Positions 23,672 to 32,800 of a stretch of 64,000 nucleotides of DNA are shown here, one piece after another. Source of the DNA: Clostridium tagluense. Lineage in GTDB: Bacteria; Bacillota; Clostridia; Clostridiales; Clostridiaceae. The notes beneath the pieces are model-generated. The model did no database searches. It was not told the DNA's origin and saw nothing but the letters and a program-made list of their open reading frames with translations. The first letter of the stretch is position 1. Each line of letters opens with the position of its first letter. The position numbers and the translations under genes are program-made. The stretch is from NCBI RefSeq assembly GCF_003865095.1, contig NZ_BHYK01000004.1:81631-145630 (forward strand), given 5' to 3'.

Positions 23672-25486
23672 ATGATAACAGGAAATATTAATGGAATTAA
23701 AAAAATAATACTTGAAAGACTAGAAAACTTATATGAATTAACAATAGATAATGACAGCGTTTTTTCTTATGAATTGGTAAAAGAAATGAATGAAATTAGT
23801 AGAATAATAAAAAAAGAACTATGTGTTGTTATTAATAGGCGAGGTAAACTCACTGCTATTTCAGTTGGTAACATCAATAGTGCTGAAATACCTTCTATGG
23901 ATGCTCCGGGTAAAAAGTTAAGTGGATTTCGGGTAATTCATACCCATCCTACTGGTGATAGCACACTGTCTTCAATGGATACTTCAGCTTTAGTAGACCT
24001 AAAATTAGATGCTATTGCTGCAATTGGAGTTAAAGAAAACATGAAAGATGTTAAGATAAATATAGGTTTCTGTGATGTTTACAATAATATCCTAACCTTT
24101 AGAGAGCTTGAAACCTTAAACTTAGAAACCTCATTACAATTAAATTTTAGAGATAAAGTAGCTTATATTGATAAAATAACTAGTAACCTAATCAAATATG
24201 AAGATGATATAGAAAGAGCTATTTTAGTGGGAACCGATGGCGAAGAAAGTCTTGAGGAGCTTGCCAATCTTGCTGAAGCTTGCAATGTTGCTTCTGTATG
24301 CAAGGTGATTCAAAAGAAAAATAAAGTAGACTCTGCTTATTATGCAGGGCAAGGTAAAGTTCAGGAAATAGCACATTTAAAACAGCTAAAAAATGCGAAT
24401 GTAGTAATATTTGATGATGAGCTATCAAGTTCTCAGGTTAGAAATTTAGAAGAAGTTATTAAATGCAAAGTAATAGATAGAACTACCTTGATCCTAGATA
24501 TATTTGCAAGACGTGCTAAGAGCAAGGAAGGTATACTGCAAGTTGAGCTTGCTATTCTTAATCATAAACTTCCTAGATTAAGAGATGCAAATGCAAACCT
24601 TGCAAGAATTAAAGGCGGTGTCGGGGTAAAAGGTGGCGTTGGCTCAAGGGGCCCTGGAGAAAAAAAGCTTGAAACTGATAGAAGACACATAGAATACAGA
24701 ATAGAAGAAATAAAAAATACGCTGTCTAAAGTGATAGAGCAAAGAATTGTCCAAAAAACAAAACGAACTAAAAATAATATCAGCAAGGTAGCTATTGTGG
24801 GCTACACTAATGCAGGTAAATCAACTTTAAGAAACAAGCTCTGTGAAATTTCTTCATCCAATAATATAAATAAACAAGACGTTCTAGAAGCTGACATGCT
24901 TTTTGCAACATTAGATACTACCGTTAGAGCTATAACTTTAAGCGACAACCGAAAAATTGCTTTATCGGATACCGTTGGTTTTATCAGTAAGCTTCCTCAT
25001 GAGCTTGTTAACGCCTTTAAATCCACCTTAGAAGAAGTTACCTCCGCTGATTTACTTTTACATGTGGTGGATGCGGCCAATGAAGAGGCAATAAAACAAA
25101 TACAATCAGTAAACATAGTTCTTAATGAACTTAATGCTAAAGATAAAAACACTATAGTTGTTTTAAACAAAGTTGATAAAGCCTCCCATAAAAATTTAAA
25201 GGGAATACGTGATTTCTTAAAAGGTAAAAAAATAATAGAAGTCAGCGCTCTAAAGGAACTAAATTTACATGAATTGCTGCATATTATAGGTAGAGAAATT
25301 CCGATTAAATTAATAGAAAAAGAATTTATTATCCCTTATGATGAGCAAAAATTAATTTCATTACTTCATGAAAATTCCAATGTTATTAGTGAGGATTATA
25401 TTGAAGGAGGCACTCATATCAAAGCTTTGGTTCACGAAGAAATCTATAAAAAATGTATGAACTTTGAGCTGCCAGCTTTATCTTAA
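23672..25486 (+). CDS. hflX: HflX GTPase with an N-terminal JAMM-like domain
   Basis: A 604-residue ribosome-associated GTPase. HflX splits stalled 70S ribosomes under stress, and a Listeria paralogue (HflXr) gives macrolide-lincosamide resistance. The N-terminal region (about 1-160) carries HTHPTGDSTLSSMD (His90, His92, Asp103), the metal-binding JAMM/MPN+ pattern. The HflX glycine-rich segment (KGGVGVKGGVGSRGPGEKKLETDRR) is at about 315-340. The G domain shows P-loop VGYTNAGKSTL, DTVGF and NKVD. GGGAGG before 23672 fixes the start. Expression is probably attenuated by the long leader upstream. Confidence 0.95.
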   Translation: MITGNINGIKKIILERLENLYELTIDNDSVFSYELVKEMNEISRIIKKELCVVINRRGKLTAISVGNINSAEIPSMDAPGKKLSGFRVIHTHPTGDSTLSSMDTSALVDLKLDAIAAIGVKENMKDVKINIGFCDVYNNILTFRELETLNLETSLQLNFRDKVAYIDKITSNLIKYEDDIERAILVGTDGEESLEELANLAEACNVASVCKVIQKKNKVDSAYYAGQGKVQEIAHLKQLKNANVVIFDDELSSSQVRNLEEVIKCKVIDRTTLILDIFARRAKSKEGILQVELAILNHKLPRLRDANANLARIKGGVGVKGGVGSRGPGEKKLETDRRHIEYRIEEIKNTLSKVIEQRIVQKTKRTKNNISKVAIVGYTNAGKSTLRNKLCEISSSNNINKQDVLEADMLFATLDTTVRAITLSDNRKIALSDTVGFISKLPHELVNAFKSTLEEVTSADLLLHVVDAANEEAIKQIQSVNIVLNELNAKDKNTIVVLNKVDKASHKNLKGIRDFLKGKKIIEVSALKELNLHELLHIIGREIPIKLIEKEFIIPYDEQKLISLLHENSNVISEDYIEGGTHIKALVHEEIYKKCMNFELPALS

Positions 25487-25490
25487 CAAA

Positions 25491-25518
25491 AAGGACTCCT
25501 TAAAATTAAGGAGTCCTT
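25491..25518. terminator. hairpin between hflX and merR (convergent)
   Basis: Perfect 13-bp arms AAGGACTCCTTAA / TTAAGGAGTCCTT. A T-run follows on the minus strand, so it chiefly ends merR. Confidence 0.8.
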
Positions 25519-25538
25519 CAATTATAATAACATCTATT

Positions 25539-25937
25539 CTATAGACGCTTTTCCCCTATGGACAATTCTAAGGTTTCGCGAAGTAGCTTTATATGTTCTC
25601 CCGCAGTATCATAATCAGTTAAATTTTTGTCGATAATGTTTAAAATAATTAATCTACTTTTTTCTAAATCGTCAATATCTTTATCTATTCTGGAAAGAGC
25701 CTGTCTCATAACTTCAGGAATACTTTTGTTACCAGAAGTCACAGTTTTGATTTGCGCAATGGAAATATCCACTGCTCTAAGTGCCCCTATCAAATTAAGC
25801 TTTATAACATCTTGACAAGTGTACTCTCTATAATTATTTTCAATATTTTTTAAAGGTGTAATTAAGCCTTCACTTTCGTAATACTTTATTGCCCTTTTAG
25901 TTAATCCAGTTTTTTCAGTAGCAGCTTTTATGTTCAT
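25539..25937 (-). CDS. MerR-family regulator
   Basis: A 132-residue MerR-type activator: N-terminal winged helix (residues 2-40, TEKTGLTKRAIKYYESEGLI), a second helical unit and a C-terminal dimerising coiled coil. It lacks the cysteine cluster of metal-sensing members, so the ligand is probably organic or protein. Its promoter has the 19-bp spacer typical of MerR targets, implying autoregulation. The upstream ABC transporter genes run in the same direction and end 89 bp before it, so it may sense the same compounds. Confidence 0.88.
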   Translation of the reverse strand: MNIKAATEKTGLTKRAIKYYESEGLITPLKNIENNYREYTCQDVIKLNLIGALRAVDISIAQIKTVTSGNKSIPEVMRQALSRIDKDIDDLEKSRLIILNIIDKNLTDYDTAGEHIKLLRETLELSIGEKRL

Positions 25938-25961
25938 ACAGCAACCCTCCCTTGTAATTCA

Positions 25962-25992
25962 ATTTTAAACCTGACAGTAAGGTACATGTCAA
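25962..25992 (-). promoter_or_regulatory. MerR-type promoter with 19-bp spacer
   Basis: TTGACA (25987-25992) and TAAAAT (25962-25967) are separated by 19 bp containing the dyad TGACA / TGTCA. MerR proteins untwist such overlong spacers. Confidence 0.75.
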
Positions 25993-26025
25993 TGCTTTTT
26001 ATAGTATAGTTGTTTAGCTAGTACA

Positions 26026-27909
26026 TTAATAATTGCCTAAGGGAGATAGTTTACTTGAACAATATATTAGCCACTTGTTTATGATAAAAATTAAAAATGA
26101 TATACCTGCAAAAACAATTGCGCTTTTCCACCATAGCGCAGGATCTTGATTAATATTTGTATAAGATAAATTTGAAATATAAATATTAAATATGGAATAT
26201 CTATTAGCAACTGCATTGGAAAGAAAAATTGCATTGATTAAAAAGCCTCCAACTATTCCTCCTATACCAGTACAGAAAAAATTGGAAATTGTCATGGAAC
26301 ACACCCCGAAAAAAAGCGAACATGACATGCAAGTAATAATTGTCTTAAAATAGCTCGTTAAAATAACCGTACCCATAATAATATTATTATCTGGTTTATT
26401 AACCAAAAATAAATCAATAAAAAATATAACATTAACCATTATGAATATAAAACATAAGTTGATAACTATTCTTCTAGCCATGATTCCCAATTTATTTCTA
26501 TCCGTTAAATAAAAATTATCCATAGTTTTATGTGAATATTCTATGCTGTAAATATTTGCAAATATAATTACTGATGCCCATGCTACAGTTCCTAACATTG
26601 ACATTCCTATCTCTGTTACCCCCTTGTTGGCAGTAAGCATTATACTTATAGTAGAAAGTAGTAATATAAATGCAATGGATAATTGAATTGGTGAGGCAGC
26701 TATTTTTGCATTATATTTTACAAACGCAAAAGCTCCAATGTTTTTGGGAGGATTTAAATACTTTATTGAACTAACATGAGAAAATTTGAACTTTCTACTT
26801 CGTTTTCTAGCCTCGCTGGTTCTAGCCCAAATATGACAAGATGCTAAAATGAAAATCACACCTAAAATACAAAGCCCAATACGATTGATAATATAGGCTT
26901 GCATTTGCCTCGGTGGAACTAACTGATAAAATTTATCGTATGATATAATTGGGGCAAGCCACATCCATTGTACTGAGGTACCATCCGGTAATTTTGTTGT
27001 CATCATAGAAGATAATATAGTTATAAAAAAAAGGGGTATTGCAGCAAATCCATTTCGGAATATAAGAGAAATTAAAACCATAAGACTTGCATAGAATAAA
27101 ACAGTTGGAACGGTATAGAATAATATATTTGTCCATAATGCACCTAGATATAAGGGCATTCCCCCTTTACAGCAAAATATTATCTCCCATATGCTAAAAA
27201 TCATAGTATTAAATGCTATTGCAAATAAGCACATTGAAAATGCACCTGTAAATCTTGCAGTAATATAGGTTATCTTTGATATTGGCTTTGAAAGTAACAG
27301 TTCATGCAAAGATGGTTGCAGTTCCTTTTGGAAAAGAAATGCAAAAAAGAGTATAAAGATCATTGATACATACATAGCAGTATCTTGGGCATATTGCCGT
27401 GCAAAAGAAGTAGCAAATGTTTGATTTGTTTTATGTAAATAACTCATAAATTCAGAATATGTTGCGTCCAGTTTATCCGCACTCATCGTATAAGTATTGT
27501 AAAGCCTATCTTGACTGTATTCCTTAACTGATGGGAATTTCTGATACATCTGCCTCTGAACCTCTCTAAGACTATCCCTTGTCCATGTTTCTCGAGAATA
27601 AATTTTTAGTGATAGCCATTCAATAATTTTATCTGAATCCTGCTTGTTACTAATTATAAATCCATTAGAAATCTGTTTTATAAAATAAGTATTTCGCTCT
27701 TTACCTGAAACAGGTATTGAAACGTCACCTGCTGTACTGGAGCTTAATATACTAATTAAATCTGCTGGTGTCTTAAGCTTATAATGATTAAAATATTTAA
27801 TACTAGCACTAATAGATAACACTAGTAGCATACAAGTTAATATCCAAAAAAATTTACTCTTAGCTTGGATTTTTATTTCAAAACCAACAATTTCTAACCA
27901 GGCTCTCAT
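26026..27909 (-). CDS. ABC-2 type transporter permease, large subunit
   Basis: A 627-residue membrane protein. The first helix (about 17-36) is followed by an extracytoplasmic region (about 40-165), then two six-helix-like groups (about 175-360 and 410-620). It overlaps the ATPase gene upstream by 4 bases (ATGA), so the two form one exporter. The layout matches the 645-residue permease at 40164. A role in exporting or resisting antimicrobial peptides is inferred from the adjoining two-component system. Confidence 0.82.
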   Translation of the reverse strand: MRAWLEIVGFEIKIQAKSKFFWILTCMLLVLSISASIKYFNHYKLKTPADLISILSSSTAGDVSIPVSGKERNTYFIKQISNGFIISNKQDSDKIIEWLSLKIYSRETWTRDSLREVQRQMYQKFPSVKEYSQDRLYNTYTMSADKLDATYSEFMSYLHKTNQTFATSFARQYAQDTAMYVSMIFILFFAFLFQKELQPSLHELLLSKPISKITYITARFTGAFSMCLFAIAFNTMIFSIWEIIFCCKGGMPLYLGALWTNILFYTVPTVLFYASLMVLISLIFRNGFAAIPLFFITILSSMMTTKLPDGTSVQWMWLAPIISYDKFYQLVPPRQMQAYIINRIGLCILGVIFILASCHIWARTSEARKRSRKFKFSHVSSIKYLNPPKNIGAFAFVKYNAKIAASPIQLSIAFILLLSTISIMLTANKGVTEIGMSMLGTVAWASVIIFANIYSIEYSHKTMDNFYLTDRNKLGIMARRIVINLCFIFIMVNVIFFIDLFLVNKPDNNIIMGTVILTSYFKTIITCMSCSLFFGVCSMTISNFFCTGIGGIVGGFLINAIFLSNAVANRYSIFNIYISNLSYTNINQDPALWWKSAIVFAGISFLIFIINKWLIYCSSKLSPLGNY

Positions 27910-28793
27910 TTACTCACCTTCTTATGTAGTGTATTTCTTACATAAATATAAGCATCTTCTATGTTAGGATTTTCAGCTACCGAATCTTCTACTTTAAAAT
28001 CACTTATAAAACGAACACATATACCTTTGCTGGTGTAAACACTATTTGTAATAATATGTTGCTTGCTAAATTGAATTAGTTCAGCTTCATTCTGCACATT
28101 TTTTGTAAACACATGATTGTTTGCAATATTAATTAATTCAGGAACTGATCCAGTAAATATTATTTCACCTTTTTCCATGATAGCTAGCTTATTACAAATG
28201 CTTGCGACGTCTTCTACTACATGAGTCGATAGGATTATAGTACGCCCTTTAGAAATCTTGCTTATAAGCATTCGAATTCTAATCCGCTCTTCTGGATCAA
28301 GACCAGTAGTCGGTTCATCTACTACTATTAGATTAGGATTATTTAGCATTGCTTGAGCTAATCCTACCCTACGCTTCATTCCGCCTGATAGCTGCCTTAT
28401 TTTCTTATTAGCATGTTCTTCTAGATTCGTTTCTTCTAGTAGTATGGCAATCTGTTTCTTCCTATCTGAAAGACTCATAAGCGATAATATTCCAAAGTAA
28501 TCTAAGGTTTCACGAACTGTTAAGTTTGGATGAAGTCCAAGTTCTTGAGGTAAATACCCAATGTTACATCTTGTTTTTGAGGCGTTTTTTGAATTAATAA
28601 TTGTACCATCTATATTAACTGTACCACTAGTTTGATTCATTAACGTTACAAGAATTCGCATTAAAGTGGTTTTTCCTGCACCATTTTCACCCAAAAGTCC
28701 AAAAACTCCTTCACCAATGGATAAAGATATATTATCAAGGGCTTTTGTGCCCTTGTGATACTGCATTTCTAAATTAGACACTTCAATAAACAT
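27906..28793 (-). CDS. ABC transporter ATP-binding protein
   Basis: A 295-residue ABC ATPase: Walker A GLLGENGAGKTT, Q-loop YLPQELGL, signature LSGGMKRRVGLAQ, Walker B LIVVDEPTTGLDP and switch His in LSTHVVEDVA. The tail of about 70 residues after the nucleotide-binding domain is like that of the ATPase at 39314 (DPEERIR after the D-loop, THVVEDV). It overlaps its large permease by 4 bases and follows the smaller ABC pair. Confidence 0.92.
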   Translation of the reverse strand: MFIEVSNLEMQYHKGTKALDNISLSIGEGVFGLLGENGAGKTTLMRILVTLMNQTSGTVNIDGTIINSKNASKTRCNIGYLPQELGLHPNLTVRETLDYFGILSLMSLSDRKKQIAILLEETNLEEHANKKIRQLSGGMKRRVGLAQAMLNNPNLIVVDEPTTGLDPEERIRIRMLISKISKGRTIILSTHVVEDVASICNKLAIMEKGEIIFTGSVPELINIANNHVFTKNVQNEAELIQFSKQHIITNSVYTSKGICVRFISDFKVEDSVAENPNIEDAYIYVRNTLHKKVSK

Positions 28794-28836
28794 GCTTTAT
28801 ACCTCTCCCTTTTTGTCTATTCATAATTCTATTGAG

Positions 28837-29601
28837 CTAAGTAATATCAGTCTTTAAATAATATGTAATACACATTACAATTCCAATTACAAAGGTTAAA
28901 ACTGCAATCACTATGCATGCATTTGATAATGGAACCGAATTATTTATTATCATTATATCTTGCCTATAAATATTAGTTTTGAAAGAATTTGTCAGTATTT
29001 GTATTGGGTACGTAAATGGAATGTACTCTATAATCTCTAACTTAAGCATGGATACATACATATTAAATGCAGTTATAATCCCCCCATAAACCATTGGTAT
29101 AATTATATTTCTGCTTACTTGCGCTATAAAAATAGCAATTGGCAAAATAGCATATTGGGCAAGTAAAATGTAAAGATTCATTTTTAAATGACCTAGGACT
29201 ATTCCCCTAGTAAGTGACTCATGAGGAACTAGTAATCCTGCCAAAACACTAACTAAAAGCTGCAAGATTATAATACACCCTGTCATTATTAATATTGCTA
29301 AGAACTTTGATATAAATATTTTTGTCCTGCTAATAGAGTAGGAAAATAGTGTTTGAGCAGTATTATAAGAGAATTCTCTTGTGTAAATATATGAAGAAAT
29401 AAATGCATACATAGGTAGATTAATCAATGCTGTTGTGCTTATTTCTTCTTGAAAAAGATACATATCCCAGATTATTAACTTATACTCAGCATGCCATTTT
29501 ATATATAATAATATTGGTGGAAGTAAAATTATTATAGCTAAAGCTAAAAATAAATGTGATTTCTTTAACTTTAAAAATTCACAATAAATAAGATTAAACA
29601 T
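28837..29601 (-). CDS. ABC-2 permease, lantibiotic-immunity type
   Basis: A 254-residue permease with six predicted membrane helices (about 16-35, 60-80, 100-125, 140-165, 175-195 and 225-248). It overlaps the upstream ATPase gene by 8 bases. The N-terminal pattern MFNLIYCEFLKLKKSH and the region SYIYTREFSYNTAQTLFS are typical of BcrB/lantibiotic-protection permeases. With the ATPase at 29594 it probably forms a bacitracin/lantibiotic-type resistance pump. Confidence 0.85.
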   Translation of the reverse strand: MFNLIYCEFLKLKKSHLFLALAIIILLPPILLYIKWHAEYKLIIWDMYLFQEEISTTALINLPMYAFISSYIYTREFSYNTAQTLFSYSISRTKIFISKFLAILIMTGCIIILQLLVSVLAGLLVPHESLTRGIVLGHLKMNLYILLAQYAILPIAIFIAQVSRNIIIPMVYGGIITAFNMYVSMLKLEIIEYIPFTYPIQILTNSFKTNIYRQDIMIINNSVPLSNACIVIAVLTFVIGIVMCITYYLKTDIT

Positions 29602-30514
29602 TAACCTCTCCCCCTGTTAGCCTTACAAAATAATCTTCTAGGTTGTCTACACTAAGCTGCAGCTCATGCAATTCCAAATCATTGTTAATGAATAGTTTAG
29701 CTATTTGTGACCCCTTATCAAGATTTTCATATATTCTTAACACATTTTTTTCTACTACATCAAAATCCTTAATATTAAGTTTGTTTTCAAGTAAGAAACA
29801 AGCTTTCTTATCATCACTTACTTTTACTCTAAGATATTTTCTGCTTCTTCTCTGAAGCTCCCTATAGTCTATTTCTTCAAGTAATTTCCCCCTATGGATA
29901 ACTCCTATTTTTGTTGCTAGATGTTCAATCTCACTTAAAATATGGCTTGATATAAGAATAGTTATGCCCTTTTTATTTCTTAGTTCTAACAGTATTTTCC
30001 TAATATCCTTTATACCAAGGGGATCTAATCCATTAGTTGGTTCATCTAAAATAAGTAGTTCTGGCTTATGTAGTATTGCTCTTGAGATACCAAGTCTTTG
30101 CTTCATACCTAGAGAGTAATTCTTAACCTTTTTATTCTTAATTTCATCAGAATTTAGTCCCACTATTTCCAAGGCTTCTTTTATATACTCTGTATTTTCT
30201 ATACCCGCCATTCTTCTATGTATCTCTAAATTTTCCCCTCCAGTTAAATTTGGATAGAATCCAGGATACTCTATTAATGAACCTATCTTTTTATAAACTC
30301 CTTTAGAATAATTATTCTGTCCAAACAGTTCAACCTCTCCTGATGAAATTCTTATAAGTCCCATAAGCATTCTTAAAGTGGTAGTTTTTCCTGCACCATT
30401 CTGTCCTAAAAATCCATATATCTCCCCCTTTTCTATATTAATATTTAAACTATCTACTACGGGTACGCCCTTATATTTCTTAGTTAAATTATGCGTTCTT
30501 ATTGCATATTCCAC
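29594..30514 (-). CDS. ABC ATPase, BcrA/lantibiotic-protection type
   Basis: A 306-residue ATPase: Walker A GFLGQNGAGKTT, signature YSLGMKQRLGIS (the YSLGMKQR form usual in BcrA-type proteins), Walker B LLILDEPTNGLDP, and a C-terminal extension of about 90 residues. Bacitracin and lantibiotic self-protection ATPases share this layout. It lies 109 bp downstream of the sensor kinase and is coupled to its permease. Confidence 0.9.
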   Translation of the reverse strand: MEYAIRTHNLTKKYKGVPVVDSLNINIEKGEIYGFLGQNGAGKTTTLRMLMGLIRISSGEVELFGQNNYSKGVYKKIGSLIEYPGFYPNLTGGENLEIHRRMAGIENTEYIKEALEIVGLNSDEIKNKKVKNYSLGMKQRLGISRAILHKPELLILDEPTNGLDPLGIKDIRKILLELRNKKGITILISSHILSEIEHLATKIGVIHRGKLLEEIDYRELQRRSRKYLRVKVSDDKKACFLLENKLNIKDFDVVEKNVLRIYENLDKGSQIAKLFINNDLELHELQLSVDNLEDYFVRLTGGEVNV

Positions 30515-30623
30515 AAAATCACCTCATTACATATTAAAAGGACTATGCTTTAATAATAAACCATAATCCTTAACTCCTATTTACACACTTCTTACAGGTT
30601 TCTTAACTTTTTAATTAAGAATC

Positions 30624-31535
30624 TTACGGGATATCCCTAAGTGTTATCTTAAATGTTGTTTTTTCATAGGGCTTACTACTAACTTCAATTACACCACCAT
30701 GCTTTTCTACTAATTTTTTTACTATAGTTAATCCCAGACCGCTACCCTTTTGTCTATTATTTCTTGATTTATCCACTGAATATAAGCGTTTAAAAATATA
30801 GGGTATTTCCTCCTGTGGTATTCCTATACCCCTATCCCATATTTCCAAAACTACACCATCCGTTTTTTTCTCTAAACCCACCCCAATTACTTTTCCCTCA
30901 GCTCCATACCTTAGAGCATTAGCTATTAGATTTCGCAACACTCTATAAATAGCCCCTTCATCACAATTTATAAATATATCCACACTTGGAATATCTATTG
31001 CTAATTCAATACCATTAATTTCGAAATCCTTTAAAAAAGATAATACACACTGTCTTATAATTTCAGTGATATTTACTCTTTTAAAAGTTAGCACAACATC
31101 ACTAGCATCAAACTTTGATAAACTAAAAAATTCTTCAATTAACCCCCTTAAGATTTCGCCCTTTGTACTTATTACCTCTAAATATTCCCTGCGTTCTTCA
31201 CCACTTAGGCTATTATCATCCCTCAACATTTCAATGTATCCTAGCATTGTTGTGAGTGGCGTCCTAAAATCATGGGATATATTCGATATCATCTTTTTTC
31301 TGTCCTCTTCATATTCTTTGTTCAATGAAACTATTTTTTGGAATTCATCTATAAGCCTATTCAAATTAATGATTAAATCTTTAACTGTAGTGTTATAGTC
31401 ATAAATTCTAATTCTTTCATTAAAATTCCCCTTCGTAACCTCCTTTATATTTACGGAAATACTATGTATTTTTATATTTTGAAATACTATAACTAAAGCT
31501 AAAATAATAGTTATGGTCACAAATATATATATCAT
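30624..31535 (-). CDS. sensor histidine kinase of the ABC cluster
   Basis: A 303-residue kinase: one N-terminal membrane helix (1-20) with almost no extracellular part, a HAMP-like linker, the phospho-acceptor His88 in NISHDFRTPL, and an ATPase domain (NALRYG, DRGIGIP, GSGLGL). The tiny sensing region suggests an intramembrane-sensing kinase that relies on the transporter for input, as in other peptide-detoxification modules. It overlaps its response regulator by 4 bases. Confidence 0.93.
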   Translation of the reverse strand: MIYIFVTITIILALVIVFQNIKIHSISVNIKEVTKGNFNERIRIYDYNTTVKDLIINLNRLIDEFQKIVSLNKEYEEDRKKMISNISHDFRTPLTTMLGYIEMLRDDNSLSGEERREYLEVISTKGEILRGLIEEFFSLSKFDASDVVLTFKRVNITEIIRQCVLSFLKDFEINGIELAIDIPSVDIFINCDEGAIYRVLRNLIANALRYGAEGKVIGVGLEKKTDGVVLEIWDRGIGIPQEEIPYIFKRLYSVDKSRNNRQKGSGLGLTIVKKLVEKHGGVIEVSSKPYEKTTFKITLRDIP

Positions 31536-32233
31536 TTTAAACTCCCCAGCCTGTATCCTATTCCCCAGACAGTCTCTATATATTGTGGCTTGTCAGGGTT
31601 GTCTTCAATTTTGCTTCTTAGTCTCCTGATATGAACCATCACAGTATTATCATCCCCCATATATTCTTCTCCCCAAACAGAGCTAAATATTTGAGCCTTT
31701 GTAAACACTTTATTTGGATTCTTAAAAAATAACTTTAATAGCTCATATTCCTTCGCCCTAAGAGTAATCGTTTTGTCTTTTTTTATAGCTGTATAATTCT
31801 CTAAATCAAATTTTATTTCTCCATACTCTATGGTATTCCCCCTAATATCATTGCTTGAACTATAATACATATATCTTCTAAGCAGAGCCTTTACTCTTGC
31901 AATAAGCTCTGCTATTGCAAAAGGCTTTACTAAATAATCATCTGCACCAAGCCCGAGACCTATGATTTTATCATTCTCTTCAACTTTTGCAGATACCATA
32001 AGTATAGGTACCATACTTTTCATTCGTATTCTTCTCATTACCTCCATTCCATCAATTTCTGGGAGCATAATATCTAAAATAAATAATTTAAAATTTTCTC
32101 TTTCCCAAACATTAAGCGCCTCTTGTCCATCAAATGCACAGGAAACACCATAGCCTTCCTTAGTCAAAGCTCTTTTTATCATATTACTTATAGCCTCATC
32201 ATCTTCAACTATTAAAATTTTAATATCTTCCAT
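31532..32233 (-). CDS. OmpR/PhoB-family response regulator of the ABC cluster
   Basis: A 233-residue regulator: receiver with Asp54 in FILDIMLPE and Lys103 in LVKPF, then a winged-helix domain ending in WGIGYRLG. A GAGGTGG ribosome site precedes the ATG by 8 bases. It heads the row RR-HK-ATPase-permease-ATPase-permease, so it probably activates that row. No clear operator was found in its upstream region. Confidence 0.93.
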   Translation of the reverse strand: MEDIKILIVEDDEAISNMIKRALTKEGYGVSCAFDGQEALNVWERENFKLFILDIMLPEIDGMEVMRRIRMKSMVPILMVSAKVEENDKIIGLGLGADDYLVKPFAIAELIARVKALLRRYMYYSSSNDIRGNTIEYGEIKFDLENYTAIKKDKTITLRAKEYELLKLFFKNPNKVFTKAQIFSSVWGEEYMGDDNTVMVHIRRLRSKIEDNPDKPQYIETVWGIGYRLGSLK

Positions 32234-32294
32234 CGTAAGCCACCTCTTTAATTCTCTAACTGACTAGTTTGAGTTAATTACAAATATACCTAAA

Positions 32295-32341
32295 TTTCAC
32301 TGTTATATTTGTCATTATATACTTAATTCATAATAATTTAA
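32295..32341. repeat. 47-bp repeat, copy 2
   Basis: Near-identical to 22823-22869. It lies 62 bp upstream of the response-regulator start and next to the IS3/XRE relic. Confidence 0.75.
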
Positions 32342-32351
32342 ATAATAGGGG

Positions 32352-32527
32352 TACAATTGTTGAAATTGAGAAAGGAATATTTAATCCTTCTTTAAAATCG
32401 GCTTTTAAAATTTCTAATTACTTTGGTAAGAGTGTTGATGAATATATCATCTTCTATAATACCAAGAGATTGCAAAAAAGATTAAACGGCCTTAGCCCCA
32501 TGGATTATAGGACTTTAGCCGCTTAAG
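32352..32527 (+). pseudogene. fused relics: XRE regulator tail and IS3-family transposase end
   Basis: An open stretch without a start. Its first part (IEKGIFNPSLKSAFKISNYFGKSVDE) is the end of an XRE helix-turn-helix of the YozG type. It runs directly at about 32441 into YIIFYNTKRLQKRLNGLSPM and DYRTLAA followed by a stop, the hallmark C-terminus of IS3-family OrfB. An IS3-like terminal sequence (TGTCTAATTGACAGGGTGC) follows at about 32551. The rest of both genes is gone, so an IS3 element inserted into, and was then deleted with, an XRE gene. Confidence 0.75.
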
Positions 32528-32583
32528 TCAATTTTTATTATCTCTACTGTCTAATTGACAGGGTGCATTTCAAATTTTATTTC

Positions 32584-32617
32584 AAACTATATATTACGAT
32601 AATAAACTACGTATTAC
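32584..32617. repeat. AAACTAYRTATTAC repeats downstream of the propeptide gene
   Basis: Two copies, AAACTATATATTAC and AAACTACGTATTAC, start 20 bp apart. Three more lie at 33418-33470, on the other side of the gene at 32758. Confidence 0.55.
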
Positions 32618-32720
32618 AAAAATATAATCTGCCTTCATAATCTTGGACTATATCAACTAATCCTAGCATTATGGCTAATGACAGCAAACATAAAATCAAA
32701 AATTATTATTTGCTATTAGA

Positions 32721-32800
32721 TCATTTATGTCATATTTGTTTTATTATAGTTCTATCTTCAGCATTTATGTTGTATTTGTTTTATTATAGTTCCATCTTCA
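32721..32800. repeat. 40-bp tandem duplication at a gene end
   Basis: Two 40-bp units (differing at 4 positions) at 32721-32760 and 32761-32800. The second contains the stop of the gene at 32758. Since 40 is not a multiple of 3, the duplication changes the reading frame at the C-terminus. Confidence 0.8.
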
